Assembly: GCA_022575985.1 (NCBI GenBank)
Contig: JAKSXM010000237.1
Coordinates: forward strand, 4,854,501-4,918,500
DNA from: Anagrus nilaparvatae
Taxonomy: Eukaryota; Arthropoda; Insecta; Hymenoptera; Mymaridae
Direction: 5' to 3'
DNA length: 64,000 bases
Shown: piece by piece, positions 8,357-19,764 of the stretch
How positions within the stretch are numbered: position 1 is the stretch's first letter
How the letters are laid out: the number at the start of each line of letters is the position of its first letter
Made by a program: the position numbers and the translations under genes
Notes under the pieces: model-generated
Seen by the model: the letters and a program-made list of their open reading frames with translations, nothing else
Databases searched by the model: none
What the model was told of the DNA's origin: nothing

Positions 8357-11090
8357 TACCCGTGTCCGGTTAAGAACTGGGTAAGGTGGAAATCCACCTC
8401 CCCATGCTGTCGTCCCATCCATGCCTGCAGGTTTGAGATCAGTCTGCGCGTCCATAGAGCATTCTTCTCTTGGTTCTTTTTCCATCGTTTATTCCATGCT
8501 TTCATAGAGTTGAAGCGGGCGCGAGTGGAAGCCACTTCGCGCTCATCTACGCTCTCGTAGATGAATTTCCGCTCCAACGCTAGCAGGTCGATGGGTATCA
8601 CCGAAGCAACAACCTGGATCGCCTCGAGCGATACCGTATGGTACGCGCAGGCGATCCTCACTGCCGCTTGCCTCTGTACAGACGATATCTTATGTCTGTA
8701 CTTGGCAATTTCTTCGCCCAGACTTCTGATCCGTAAAGCAGGACAGACTTGACGACTGACATCAGGAGCCTTCGCTTCCCTGGTTTGGGTCCCCCAATGT
8801 TGGCCATGAGCCTTGACAGGGAGGATGCGACCGACGCTGCCTTTTCACACGACCTCTGAAATTGCTCCCAGAAGGTCAGCTTGTTATCAAGCTGTACTCC
8901 CAGGTATTTCACCGATGTTCTGGTTCGGATCGTGTGAGGCTTTCCGCCGTCGTCGATAATTACATCGAAGTTGGTAGGAACCCTTCGATGGGTCAGCAGT
9001 ACGATCTCCGTTTTTGGGATCGCAAGCTGGAGCCCGTGATCGCCCATCCAGAGGTTGATCCGTCTCATGACTAGATTCAACCTCTCCTGGGTCACTTCCA
9101 TGTCCCTGCCAGTTATGGTCAGGGCCACGTCGTCGGCGTACCCGATCAGGGAAACTCCTTCCGGGAGGTGGACGCGCAATAAGCCATCGTAAAAGGCATT
9201 CCACAGGTCCGGTCCAAGAACCGAGCCCTGCGCGATGCCTGCACTCAAAACCCTTTCACGCCTTCCATTGAGCGTGTCGTAGAGCAGTCTCCGTTCCCGC
9301 AGGTAATCCTTTGGTACGTTACCCAGATAGCTGGGTATCTGGAAATCGTACTCGAGAGACCGGATCATGTCATCCCACCTGGCCGAGTTGAAAGCGTTTT
9401 TGACGTCCAGCGTTACCAGAAGGACGTCCTTGCGAATTGCAGGCCGCTTTTCCCTCTCAGCCTTTACGGTATCCACGACACGCCGGATGGCGTCTATCGT
9501 GGAATGCCCTTCACGAAAGCCATGCTGCTCTTCGGAGAGACCACCGCCCTCCTCGATTGCCCTTCTGAGCCTTGCCCGGAGCATACTCTCCATCACCTTA
9601 CCAATGGTATTTAACATACACAAAGGTCTGTAAGATGATGGAGAGTCCGGGGCTCCTCCCTTGCCCTTGTTCAAGAGCACGAGACGTTCCACCTTCCACT
9701 GCTTTGGGAACACTCCAGCCACCAAACACGCATTGAACATGTTTAACAGGATACCAGGGATTACTTTAACCGCTCTTTTGAGCACTTCCGCTGGTATCCC
9801 GTCCGGCCCCGGCGCCTTACCATTTTTCATGGCCTTTATGGCCTTGACCATCTCGCCTTCGCTGAACAGCGGCACTTCCTCCCTGGGTATCACCTCAACC
9901 GGGTTTTCCCGGATGGGCCTTTCAGGGAAGAGAGCACCGACGATCCGTTCAGTCGACGCCGCGTCCATCATGTTGTCGGACCCCCGGTTTAACTTGCCCA
10001 TTACGACTTTGCAACCTAGGCCCCAGGGGTCCTTGTTTACATCATCGCGTAATGAACACAGACATCGGGCCTTGCTTTGACGGATGGCCTTGGCCAGCCG
10101 GTGTTTGGCGTCCTTGTGTTCCTGAGAAAGCACGGCAGCCTCAGGTCTGTCCCGCGCTCTTTGCGCCTTTCGTCGTGTCCTGTGGCATTCCTTCCGGAGC
10201 TCAGCTATTTCGGGAGTCCACCAGTACACTGGCTTTCTCCCTTTCCAGGGCCTGCGGCGAGGCATCGAGGCATCACAAGCCCCGCATAATAGAGACGTTA
10301 CTTTCTTAACTAAGATTTCAGCCTCATGGGGACTTGTGGCCCCTCCATGCCAAGCAGGGATGGACGGTGACTCGATTCGAAGATACTCCTCGAATCTATC
10401 TTCGTCCTTTTTTGGAACGTTCCAACCCAGGGGGCGCCTCCTGTACGGAGGTCGTTGTGAGTTTCCTTCCAATACCCGGAAGGCGATGTAATGATGATCA
10501 CTACCATTGTATTGATCATCCATCACCCTCCAGTCGCCTATTCTCCCGGACGCAGCTTCTGTAGCGAAGGTTATGTCCGGGATAGAGACACCCCAACCCG
10601 GCCTCTCGTAGGTAGGCCTGTTGCCTCTATTCTGGACCACTAGTTTGCACCTAGTGGCCATTTCAAGCACCATTCGTCTCGTGGGATTAGTCGTTGGCAT
10701 CCCCCATTCCAGAGCCCTGGCGTTGAAGTCTCCACCAAGGATGACGCGACCAGTCACCGTTCGGACCGTGTTCTCGATGCTGGCCAGCTTTGTAGCCAGC
10801 TCTGCCGAGTTGTCGTTTGGGGAGAGATAGCAACTTATATAAGTTATCTCCCCGCACTTGGCCCAGACGTGGCAATTCCCTTTCCCTTGTTGGGTAAGGG
10901 ACGTTTGGGCTCTGCCTCGAAGCCATATGGCGCAGCAGCCAGTGTCATCGGAAAGCCAGTACTTGTGGTTCATGTTGTAATATTGCTCGCTTAGTAAGAG
11001 GATATTTGCATCCTCTTCGCGAGCAATTTGATCCAACAATGCACCAGCTTCCCGTGCGTGTTGCTTGTTCCCTTGGAGAACCTTGATCAT
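8357..11090 (-). pseudogene. LINE-1 ORF2: endonuclease and reverse transcriptase, broken
   Basis: It starts at ATG 11090, overlapping the ORF1 stop (ATGA). The N-terminal APE-type endonuclease has LLLSEQ, GGDFNARA..WG and GSDHHYIAFRV. A linker leads to the reverse transcriptase with GKAPGPDGIPAEVLK, SYRPLCMLNTIGKV, LDVKNAFNSARWDD, AQGSVLGPDLWN and the catalytic YADDVAL. Relative to LINE-2 about 7 nt are missing near 8722, which shifts the frame. Downstream codons resume in another frame (8661-8357: RTVSLEA-like, then PIDLLALERKFIYES). The protein is cut after LTQFLTGHGY, so the terminal CCHC knuckle is absent. In an active element this protein nicks the target and primes reverse transcription. 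Confidence 0.85.
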
Positions 11091-12927
11091 TTCCGATGAC
11101 ACCTGCTTCTCGCCACAGCCAGAGCCTCCCGGTAGCTGGGGCAGTTTCCCTCACCAGGATAGTGCTCCGTCGAGCACTTATCCTTTCTGGACGTGCAAAG
11201 GAAGCACTTGGGCTTCTCTTTGTCACATTCCGTCCTTTTGTGGCCATTTTCGCCGCATTTAAGGCACGCTTTACTTCTGTCTGGGCCTTTACAGACATAT
11301 TGACTATGCCCATAGCCCAGACATTTGAAGCAGCGTCGAGCATCCGCACGGAGCGCACTCTGCTTGATGCCCAGCCAATCTGGATTTTGCCCTTTTTGGC
11401 CAGGCGCAAAGCGTCGGCCTCAAGCAGGTCTACCACAGCCATCTGGCTTGCTGTACCTTTGGTTTTGAAAATGGTGACCTGGAATAGGTCGCCATTTTCA
11501 AGACCTACAGCCTTGGCGACAGCTGCCTGAATCTCTTGCTCATTAGTGACCCCGTCCAAATCTCGAATTTCGAGTTTTAGAGTGGGTATCATGTCACGAA
11601 CATTTGACTCAGGGCCCGTGACTGCCTTAACTGCTTCTTCAAGCTTTTGCCTGTCCTCAATGGCCTCCAGTTCTATAAGGACGCTGCCGTTCTGCGTTTT
11701 CCTTATCCGGTGGACCCTTGTGCCGGACTCTTCGAGGTCCACGCTCCTCTTTAATTCAAGGAGCGTTTCCTCGTAGCTTTTTCCTGCCGCCGGAGTAATC
11801 TGGAAGGCTTCCTTCCTTCTCCTAAACCTGCGTTTCCGCCTCGGTTTTTGAGGTTCCTCCACTTTGAGCTTTTCGCTATGCTGCTTCGCTTTCGGCTTAT
11901 TCCTCTTTGCCTTCTTCTTGGCTTCTTCCAATTTCTCTTGGGGTTTTCCCTGTTCCTGCTGCTGCTGCTGCTGCTGTACCACCTGCTGGTCAGACTTTTC
12001 AGTCTGAACAACTTGGCCGGTTTGCGGCCCCCTTGTTTGCTGTGATTTGGCAGCCGCTAACCTTTCTTTCTTCTGCCTTTTCTTTTGCGCCTTATTCTTG
12101 CGCCTTTTGCTCCCGTCGTTGGGATTGTCCGACTTCTCCCCGTCCGGCAGCTGAGGCTTTGGCTGCTGCATGTCCTTGCGCTGTTGGCTCTGCGCTCTCA
12201 CTTGTTGCAGCAGCTGCTGCCTCTTCTCCTTTTCCTGACGTTGTTTTTCCTGCCTTTGACGCAGCCTACTTTCTGCCTCTTTAGATTTCTCTATTGAGAG
12301 CACTAGTATCTTTTCAGGCTTCGTCGACTTCCCGTTCTGACCTCGATCATGGGGAGTTTTTTTGGTAGCATGCCTCAATTCTGGAGAGCTATCCGAAAAA
12401 GAAGACGATCGGACTCTCTTTGCCGAATTTCTGTCGGCTACCTTTTTGATAGCAGACTCCATCACTTTGGTTTCTCCTTCCAGTCTCTCCCTTATCAGCT
12501 CAAGCTGTACAAGGACGTTACCAAATAGAGTGACGCCATTTTTTAGTGGCATGCCGCAGTTCTTTTGTTTCGTTGTTTGCTGCGACATGCTCTCATATGC
12601 ATCCTTCATTTCAGCGTGGTGTTTTTCCATTGCCTGGACGGCTTCCTTCATCACAGCTATGTGGTGAAGAAAGGCGGCTGGCTTTTCCAGCGCTGCTTCG
12701 AAACCTTCATGAAGGCTGCCATCGCTGCCTGCTATGCGTTTAAATTGGTCAGCATAGCTCTCTCGTTTTGCATCTGCCATCCCCTGAGTAGATTCTACCT
12801 GCATTAGTTCTACTTGTTCTCCTTGGCCAGCTGCGTTTGAACTTGTCAGGGCTAGGGAGCCCTGTTCGTTATTGTTCTTTGGCGGTTCCTGCACGCTTTA
12901 AACCTTATCATCTTTGTTTTTCTCCAT
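11087..12927 (-). pseudogene. LINE-1 ORF1: gag-like RNA-binding protein, broken
   Basis: The start equivalent to LINE-2 is ATG 12927. An in-frame TAA follows at 12900-12898, after which the frame is open. It encodes a long charged, Gln- and Lys-rich region including a CAG-coded Q run near 11960-11980, then a conserved block (FQITPAAGKSYEETLLELKR, then LKLEIRDLDG). One base is missing after 11353 compared with LINE-2, so the CCHC zinc-knuckle region is out of frame. The natural stop would be TGA 11089-11087, overlapping the ORF2 ATG. ORF1 proteins of R1-type elements coat the RNA and help target the ribonucleoprotein. Confidence 0.8.
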
Positions 12928-14832
12928 CATTATGTTTTGACTTTCCCTCCTTCTAACCTTTGCTGTCTTGTGTGGTTGAATGCGGTACATGATGCAGCCA
13001 ATCAGCACGGTGATCTCGCAGTGGTCGGCCCCCCGAACTGGGTGTCCCCTAGCGTAGTGGCCTTGTGAAAAGCCTCCCGCTCAGTAGGGCCCTATCCGGG
13101 CGCTACCCGGCACTACTACAGAAAACAAGATTATGCGCCGGCTGATAGAGCAGCCAGACCCGTTAGCTAGACGGCTCCGGGCTCCTGTACTAACCGGCGG
13201 CCTGGAGGTGCAGTTCCCAGTTTTTGATCTGTACCCTCTACGGAGGTTGCTATCCCAATCCGGGGGGCCAACCACCGCGAGCCGCGATGATTGGCAGCAT
13301 CACGCCGCTTGGTTTTTAATCTGAAAAAAAAGGCTATTTCTGGTGTATCTGTAAGAATTAAGATAAAAAAGAAAAGTGTGTTTAGTGGATTAATTGTTCG
13401 GTCTTTCACCGTTCAACACCCCGGGTACTAGTCCCAGGGGGTTGATCAATGTCAGTCCTGCAGATTTAGCGGGTTCGTACCACTCTGGTTGCTATCCAGC
13501 TCGCGATATTCTAGCCCGTCGCAAGACAGGAGTCAGACCTGCAACAGCCGTCACCCTCAGTGCGAAGCACAGGGGGGGGGGAGACCGTTAAAAGTCCTAC
13601 AGATTGAGGGGGGTTAAGCCCTCATGTCTGCTGACATAACACGATATTTTGCCCGTCGTATAAGCGGGATCCTCATAGGCCAATTTTAGCAGATGACCAT
13701 GGTCCCAATGGTTCACATGGAAAATATTCTGTAAATTTTATCATTATAGGCAGCCAGGTAAGACCACTCAGGCCGTTGTTGCTTCGATTTGCATTGCAAA
13801 AAAAGCAAGCGATTCACCCCCAAACATCTGCTCCCATGATAAAGTAGTCATTAAATTTAATCTGCATAACTCTATGCAAATTTAGAAGATAAGATCAATA
13901 TACAAACTTGAGACGTCAGTCTCAGTGGCATTCCTGTTTCCACAAAAAGCCGTCAAGATTGAGCAGTCATTCGAGGGCCCCCCGGTGGGCAAGAATCCTA
14001 GGCTCAATCATGTCCGAGCCAGTCACCAACCACTGTCAGGGTTTATCTGATAATAACCAAGATTTAACCTTACGTCCCGAACGTTATTGGCTGCAACATT
14101 TAAGACACATTTAGATTAAACAATTTTTTGTTTATGACAGAAACACAAACAGCCAATCCCGACGAACTCTTCAGCTTTTTCGAGGCTTTTTCTGAATCCC
14201 CCCAGCAGGTGTTGGGCAAATGTCTCGGACGCGAAGGAACCAGCGGCAGTAAGTTCCTGACGGATTACGGTAGGAAGACACTGTCGTGGATCCCTACCCC
14301 AGAGAGACCCTAGCAGAGTGCATCGTTCTTTGATTACTTTAATTATTATAGTAAATAAATTATAATAGTTGCCATTCGTGATATCTGAAAAAGGGAAGGG
14401 TTATGTGCCCTGTTAACAGATGTCTGCAAGAAAAAATGACGAACCCCTCGCAATGAGTTCGGCGTCAATCAGCAAAGAATCATCCCACCTGGCGTCCCTA
14501 GGAAAGCTAAGTAGGGTGAAACCACCATCATTATCATGCGGGGCCATTGAGACCCCAGCCAAAAGCCATCGGTTGAGTAACGCACAAGTATGAGTTGTGC
14601 AAGCCTCAACCTTGGTCAGTGAGTGAACATTTGTATGCGCTAATGCGACAACAGGGTAGCCACAAGAAGGCTGTTCAATCCCACCTAGAGTTATCGACAC
14701 TAAGGGGCCAAACAAGTGGTCTGTAGCTTGCGCATCGTGTCAATTGGTAACTCCTACCAGTCCATGGGGCCAACCCATCTCATTCCAGCATGTCGGGTAT
14801 TCACCAAAAATGGTTTATTTCCCAACCACCCC
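12928..14832 (-). other. LINE-1 5' untranslated region
   Basis: About 1.9 kb of non-coding, less AT-rich sequence upstream of ORF1. Its inner 1.2 kb matches the LINE-2 5' UTR (for example the GTTGCAGCCAATAAC stretch near 14100), which confirms it belongs to the element. It would hold an internal promoter, but no specific motif is identified. It contains a run of G at 13572-13581. Confidence 0.7.
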
Positions 14833-15558
14833 GCAGTATTTTTATTTATTTCATACCTATATACAATGTATAGGTATATATTGTATATGATATAATTCAA
14901 AGTTTTTATGCTCCAAATTTATTTAAATCCCTAATTGTTTATGTTTTGAATATTCGCCTTTTTTCTAGAGGATGGAATAACTGATGCAAATTTTTATTGT
15001 CTGCAAGATGATTATCTTGAAACCAAAATCAAAGATCATAAGATTTTAATAAGTTTTTTGTCCTCTTATTTTTTTGAAAAAGGAAACATGTCATCACAAA
15101 TCATTGAAAATGAGTTAATTGACTTAAGTATTGTCAATGAATCAGAATCAAACAATCCCTCAAATAAAAGAAATATTATTGATATTGAAGATGATGAAAC
15201 CGCGGAAAATACTCATATTACAAAAAAAACTCGTAATGATAACGAATTAGATTCTGAAAATAACAATCAAAATATCAGTAGTAATAAATAAATAATACTT
15301 TTAAATTTTAATTCTCTTATTTTAACAAAATAATTTTTTTTTTAGGTGAAATTATTTTTAACTACGATAATGAATTATTTATTTTTTTAAGATTTATTTG
15401 GAAATATCCTAGGCACCTACTGTGCTCATAAAATAGTTTATTTTACGCAATTAAAATATTTGGTTCTAAAAAATGAATTAAATTAAAATCCAATTTTTTA
15501 CAAGTAAAAATTTTACGAAATTAAATACTCTCTTTTAAACTATTGAAAAAATATATTT
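14833..15558. repeat. Left copy of a 0.73-kb inverted duplication
   Basis: Nearly identical to the reverse complement of 25282-26012. Identity starts at GCAGTATTTTT beside the LINE-1 5' end and stops after GAAAAAATATATTT. It contains the exon-like ORF at 14969-15291. The two copies enclose about 9.7 kb. Confidence 0.85.
14969..15291 (+). CDS. Exon-like ORF in the left inverted repeat, unknown protein
   Basis: A T-rich tract ending in CTAG forms a plausible 3' splice site. The frame from there is open for about 107 codons to TAA 15289-15291. It starts DGITDANFYCLQDDYLETK, passes FLSSYFFEKGNMSSQ and ends in a low-complexity acidic/Asn tail with a basic KKTR patch resembling a nuclear signal. 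A further TTTTTTTTTAG acceptor lies at about 15344 with a short open stretch after it, so the stop may be skipped by splicing. I do not recognise the family. The frame is preserved in the inverted copy at 25554-25876, which argues for coding. Confidence 0.4.
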
Positions 15559-15877
15559 CACCTATGCTATACTATATATATTTGAAAATTTATTTGTCTG
15601 TTTGTACTCCAATGACTCAAGAACAGCCGAACCACTTGATATGAAACCAGTGTCATAATAAAGAATAAAAGTATTCGGATAACATAGGCTATAGTTTTCT
15701 GACTCAGCTTTCTTACTTTTGGAGATATTCAATTTTTACTATTTTTAGGATATATAAAATTTTTTGTAAATTTGCTTAAAAAGTGAAATTTATTGATTTG
15801 AAAATTTTGACTTAGTTACTTTTTGTTCGACTATTTCTTAAAATATAAAATTATTATAATCGTAGTAATTAATAATA
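15559..15877. other. AT-rich spacer
   Basis: No gene or recognised repeat seen between the inverted repeat and the foldback element. Confidence 0.5.
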
Positions 15878-17812
15878 CACACCGTGCTTGAACCTACCGG
15901 AAAGTTGACCTAAAATGACGACAAAATCGGCTTGAGATGAGTTTTAATATATATTTTTTTACGTCGATTCCTTCCTACTAGAAAATCCGAGCTGCTCGTC
16001 TGCCCGACTTTCATGGGACCTATAATTGCGTATTTTAAGTTTTTTTAAATTAATGACTTAAATTGCAGCAAAAATTTTATTTCTTCATAAAAATAACTTC
16101 TATAGGTCTCGAAAATTTTTTACAAGCCTCACGCTTCCAACAATTCGTTACTCGTCTCTTTTCATTGATCTGTTTTCAAAATATGATAATTTAAGGTCAG
16201 AGTCCCAATTTAAGAATTTTAAAAAAAAGTCATTTTTATCATTATCTTTGAAAAACTATATCTCAGAAACTATTCAATGAAAAGAGACGAGTAAAAATTT
16301 TTTAAGAGATTTAAGGTTATAGAAAATTTTTGAGACCTATAAAACAAATTTTTATGGATAATTATAATTTTAGCAATAATTTAAAAATTGGTCATTTTAG
16401 GCTAAAAATGGGCCTTTAGTTTATTTACTATAACGATGAAAGAATTAGTGTTAGAAAATTGCGGTTTACGGGGCTTGAAAAGTTACACTCACACGAAAAA
16501 AATAAAACTAAACAGAAGGGATTTTTGCTGTTAAACCAATGAAAGCCCCTGTTTAATAATGTTCTACTTGCAATGACTTCAAATATTAGAATAGGTTTTC
16601 CATAAATAAAATATTAATTTATTGTAATATATAATTTCATTTAGAAAAATTTATTATTATTAATATAGTAAAAATTTTATTTGCCTTTTATTATATATAA
16701 AATAATTTCGTCTTTACAAATAAAAGTAATTTTTAATTTTATTAACAAAAAAATATTACATTTTATTTTATCTTTTATTAATTTTATTATTCACTAAACT
16801 TGTAAGATTTTTGTGCAGTTTATAATGGTTTATACCTATACATATGTTTTTTAAAAGTTTTTTTATTTTTCTAAAAATTAATATGGAAAAAGTATTATAG
16901 AAGCTTCAATTATTTTACATAATATTTTTCAAAGGGTACTAAAATACTTTAAATTATTACTATTTTTTATAAAGACAAATTTATTTTATATATAATCAAA
17001 AACAAAAATAAAATTTTTATTGTATTAATAATAATAAATATTTCTAAATGAAATTATATATTACAATAAATTAATATTTTATTCATGGAAAACCTATTCT
17101 CATATTTGAAGTCATTGCAAGTAGAACATTATTACACAAGGGATTTCATTGGTTCAACGGCAAAAAAAACTTCTGGTTAGTTTTATTTTTTTCGTGTAAG
17201 TGTAACTTTTCAAGCCCCGTAAACCGCAATTTTTTAACACTAATATTCTTTTATCGTTATAGTAAATAAACTAAAGGCCCATTTTTAGCCTAAAATGACT
17301 AATTTTTAAATTATTGCTAAAATTATAATTATTCATGAAAATTTGTTTTATAGGTCTCAAAAATTTTCTATAAGCTTAAATTTTTTAAAAAATTTTTACT
17401 AAACTCTTTTCATTGAATAGTTTCCAAGATATAGTTTTTCAAAGATAATGATAAAAATTACTTTTTTACAAAATTCTTAAATTGGGACTCTGACCTTAAA
17501 TTATCATATTTTGAAAACAGATCAATGAAAAGAGACGAGTAAGCAATTGTTGGAAGCGTGAGGCTTGTAAAAAATTTTTGAGACCAATAGAAGTTATTTT
17601 TATGAAGAAATAAAATTTTGGCGGCCATTTAAGTCATTAATTAAAAAAAACTTAAAATATGCAATTATAGGTCCCATGAAAGTCGGGCAGACGAGCAGCT
17701 CGGATTTTCTAGTAGGAAGGAATCGACGTAAAAAAATATATATTAAAATTCTGCCCAAGCCGATTTTGTCGTCATTTTAGGTCAACTTTCCGGTACGTTC
17801 AAGCACGGTGTG
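15878..17812. repeat. Foldback element 1 (1.93 kb, arms of about 0.93 kb)
   Basis: It starts CACACCGTGCTTGAAC and ends with the complement. The arms are near-identical inverted copies, including GTCGGGCAGACGAGCAGCTC near 17680 against its complement near 15990. The turn-around is at about 16830-16950. There is no ORF. AATA flanks both ends, a possible 4-bp target duplication in AT-rich DNA. It is a non-autonomous terminal-inverted-repeat/foldback transposon; the superfamily cannot be told. Confidence 0.85.
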
Positions 17813-17815
17813 AAT

Positions 17816-17850
17816 AAGAATAATAGTAATAATAATAATAATAATAGCTC
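17816..17850. repeat. (AAT)n simple repeat
   Basis: AAT units with minor changes. A matching tract follows the LINE-6 fragment, so it may be the target of that insertion. Confidence 0.8.
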
Positions 17851-18168
17851 TCCTCCTTTATTTGACAGGGTATGGCGAAGAAATGCCTTGGCTGCATTTT
17901 TTCCGGACCGAAGTAATACCTAAACAGGGACTCTCGGTCTGGATTCTATGATATTGTCATAAATGCAGGATGGTGGGGAGTTTAGTGGGTATTGTAATTT
18001 CTCCTCAGTTATACTGACTATCTGGGCAACCATGAACTTGAGGTTAAGTCTCACATAACCATACAGTACGCGGTGTATGGCATGCGTAAAAGCATTCTCC
18101 TCGTCCTACGAAAAGGCCCCTTCTCTGAAGGGACCCAAAAAAAATAATAATAATAATAATAATAATAG
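17851..18168 (+). mobile_element. LINE-6: 3'-end fragment of an R1-like LINE
   Basis: A 5'-truncated non-coding tail. It has the GAGTTTAGTGGGTATTG motif seen in LINE-3's 3' UTR, then TCCTACG and a terminal hairpin (CCCTTC-TCT-GAAGGG), and closes with A and AAT units. The same end sequence occurs at the LINE-5 3' end (57910-57965), so both belong to one family. Confidence 0.65.
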
Positions 18169-18504
18169 CAGAATACAAAAATTTTCATTGTACACTGAAA
18201 ATCTTTTTGGTGTTTTGACCAATTTCGTTCAGTCATCATATCTAATAAATTTTTCAGAGCTCTCACAGCTTAATTTCGGGCTGTATAGCCCCCAAAATCG
18301 TTGCTTCTCGCAACTATTTATTAGGGCTTTAGATATGTAAAATAGGTTGGAGTCAAGAGGCACAAAAATTAGTGTTACAGAATCCTGAGATTTTAAAGTA
18401 TTAAAATTTATTTCTTAAATCTGTTTTACATTAAAATTCAATTAAACTCCTTGGTTTTTCAATTTCTAAACTCAATAAAATATTTGACAAATATAGTCAT
18501 ATTT
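18169..18504. other. Unassigned AT-rich sequence
   Basis: No gene, repeat or element end recognised. Confidence 0.4.
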
Positions 18505-18960
18505 GATTTCAGCAACCTGAAAAACCCCCCGATATAGGTTTCCAAGTAAAAATAAAGTCTTTCATGAAAATTGTTTTTTCACCCCTAAGCACCCTAATTT
18601 TCCACCCCTAGATGAAATTTTATGATTTTTTTGAGTTCATAATTGAAATCAGCAACCTAGAAAACCCCCCGATATAGTTTTCCTAATAAAAATAAATCCT
18701 CTTATGAAAATTCATTTTTCACCCCTTTGCACCCTAATTTTCCACCCTTAGACGAAATATTATGATTTTTTTGAGTTCATATTTGAAATCAGCAACATAA
18801 AAAAAAACCCAGATATAGTTTTCCTAGTAAAAATAAAGCCTTTTATGAAAATTAAATTTTCACCCCTTTGCACCCTATTTTCCACCCTTAGACGAAATAT
18901 TATTATTTTTTTTTTTTAGTTCATATTTGAAATCAAAAACTTCAAAAACCTCCAGATATA
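18505..18960. repeat. Tandem repeat of about 139 bp, just over three copies
   Basis: Each unit carries GAAATCAGCAACCT, then GATATAG.TTTCC, TTTTCACCCCT..GCACCC and ATTTTCCACCC. Units start near 18508, 18643, 18783 and 18926, and the last is partial. It ends at the LINE-2 insertion. Confidence 0.8.
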
Positions 18961-18977
18961 AATTTAGAGATAATAAT

Positions 18978-19764
18978 ACTAAGAAGTTAAAAGCCACGAA
19001 AAGAGCTGAAAAGTTCGCTGGGATTGGTTGCATGTGTTTCTGTCTAAACAAAAAACTGTTTACTTTAAATGTGATATATGTGTTGCAGCCAATAACTTCG
19101 GGACGTAAGGCTTGAAGCGGTAATTATCAGATAAACCCTTGCAGCTGCAGGTGTTGGGCGCGAACATGACTGATCCTAGGATTCCTGATTTCGGTGAGCC
19201 CTGCGGCGTTCGCTCCATGACTAGTCAAGAAGCTTTTTTTTTTGTTTAGAGCTTCCCTGACTAACCTAAAATCTAATTAAATTGCACAAGTGTGTAAGTC
19301 CCAGGAGCAGATGTCTGGGTGGATGTCGCATTCTTTCTTGCAGTGCAAATCGAATGATCGAACGGTACGTGCTGTTTTCACCTGGTGATCATTTGATCAT
19401 CGGTGGAAGTAATCTTACTTTTGTAAGAATCATTGGGATCTTGACCAATCGCTAGGAATGGCTTATGAGGATCCTGTTAATACGACGGGTAAAATATCGT
19501 ATTATGTCAGCAGACATTAGATCTGTAGGACTCGCAACGGTCACCCCCCTGTGTCTTGTACCCAGGGTGAGGATTACTGCGGGTCTGAATCCCCGGTCCT
19601 ATTATCTCACCACTTTTTCCCATTTCATTACAGGTACACTAATTACAATAGTTCTTTACAGGTTTTTTCTTTTTTCCAGGTTATCACATCGCACAGAGGG
19701 TACCCTTACCCGCATTCATTTAAGGGCGCTTAGTCCAGTGACACAGGCTACTTAAATAACAAAT
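18978..19764 (+). other. LINE-2 5' untranslated region
   Basis: Matches the reverse complement of the LINE-1 leader (13300-14170). No ORF is conserved between the two, so short frames here are chance. Confidence 0.65.

Larger units (their letters stand above)
8357..14832 (-). mobile_element. LINE-1: R1-like non-LTR retrotransposon, 3'-truncated
   Basis: A 6.5-kb element read on the minus strand: a 5' untranslated region of about 1.9 kb, ORF1 with a zinc-knuckle region, and ORF2 with endonuclease and reverse transcriptase. It is closely related to LINE-2 over its whole length but stops abruptly at 8357. It lacks the ORF2 C-terminal zinc knuckle, the 3' UTR and the poly-A found in LINE-2. Its 5' end abuts the left inverted repeat at 14833. 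Several frameshifts show it is inactive. Confidence 0.85.

Noticed and set aside
9367..12807. Many plus-strand ORFs across LINE-1
   Set aside because: They are antisense shadows of ORF1 and ORF2. The same shadows appear on the opposite strand of LINE-2 and have no domains.
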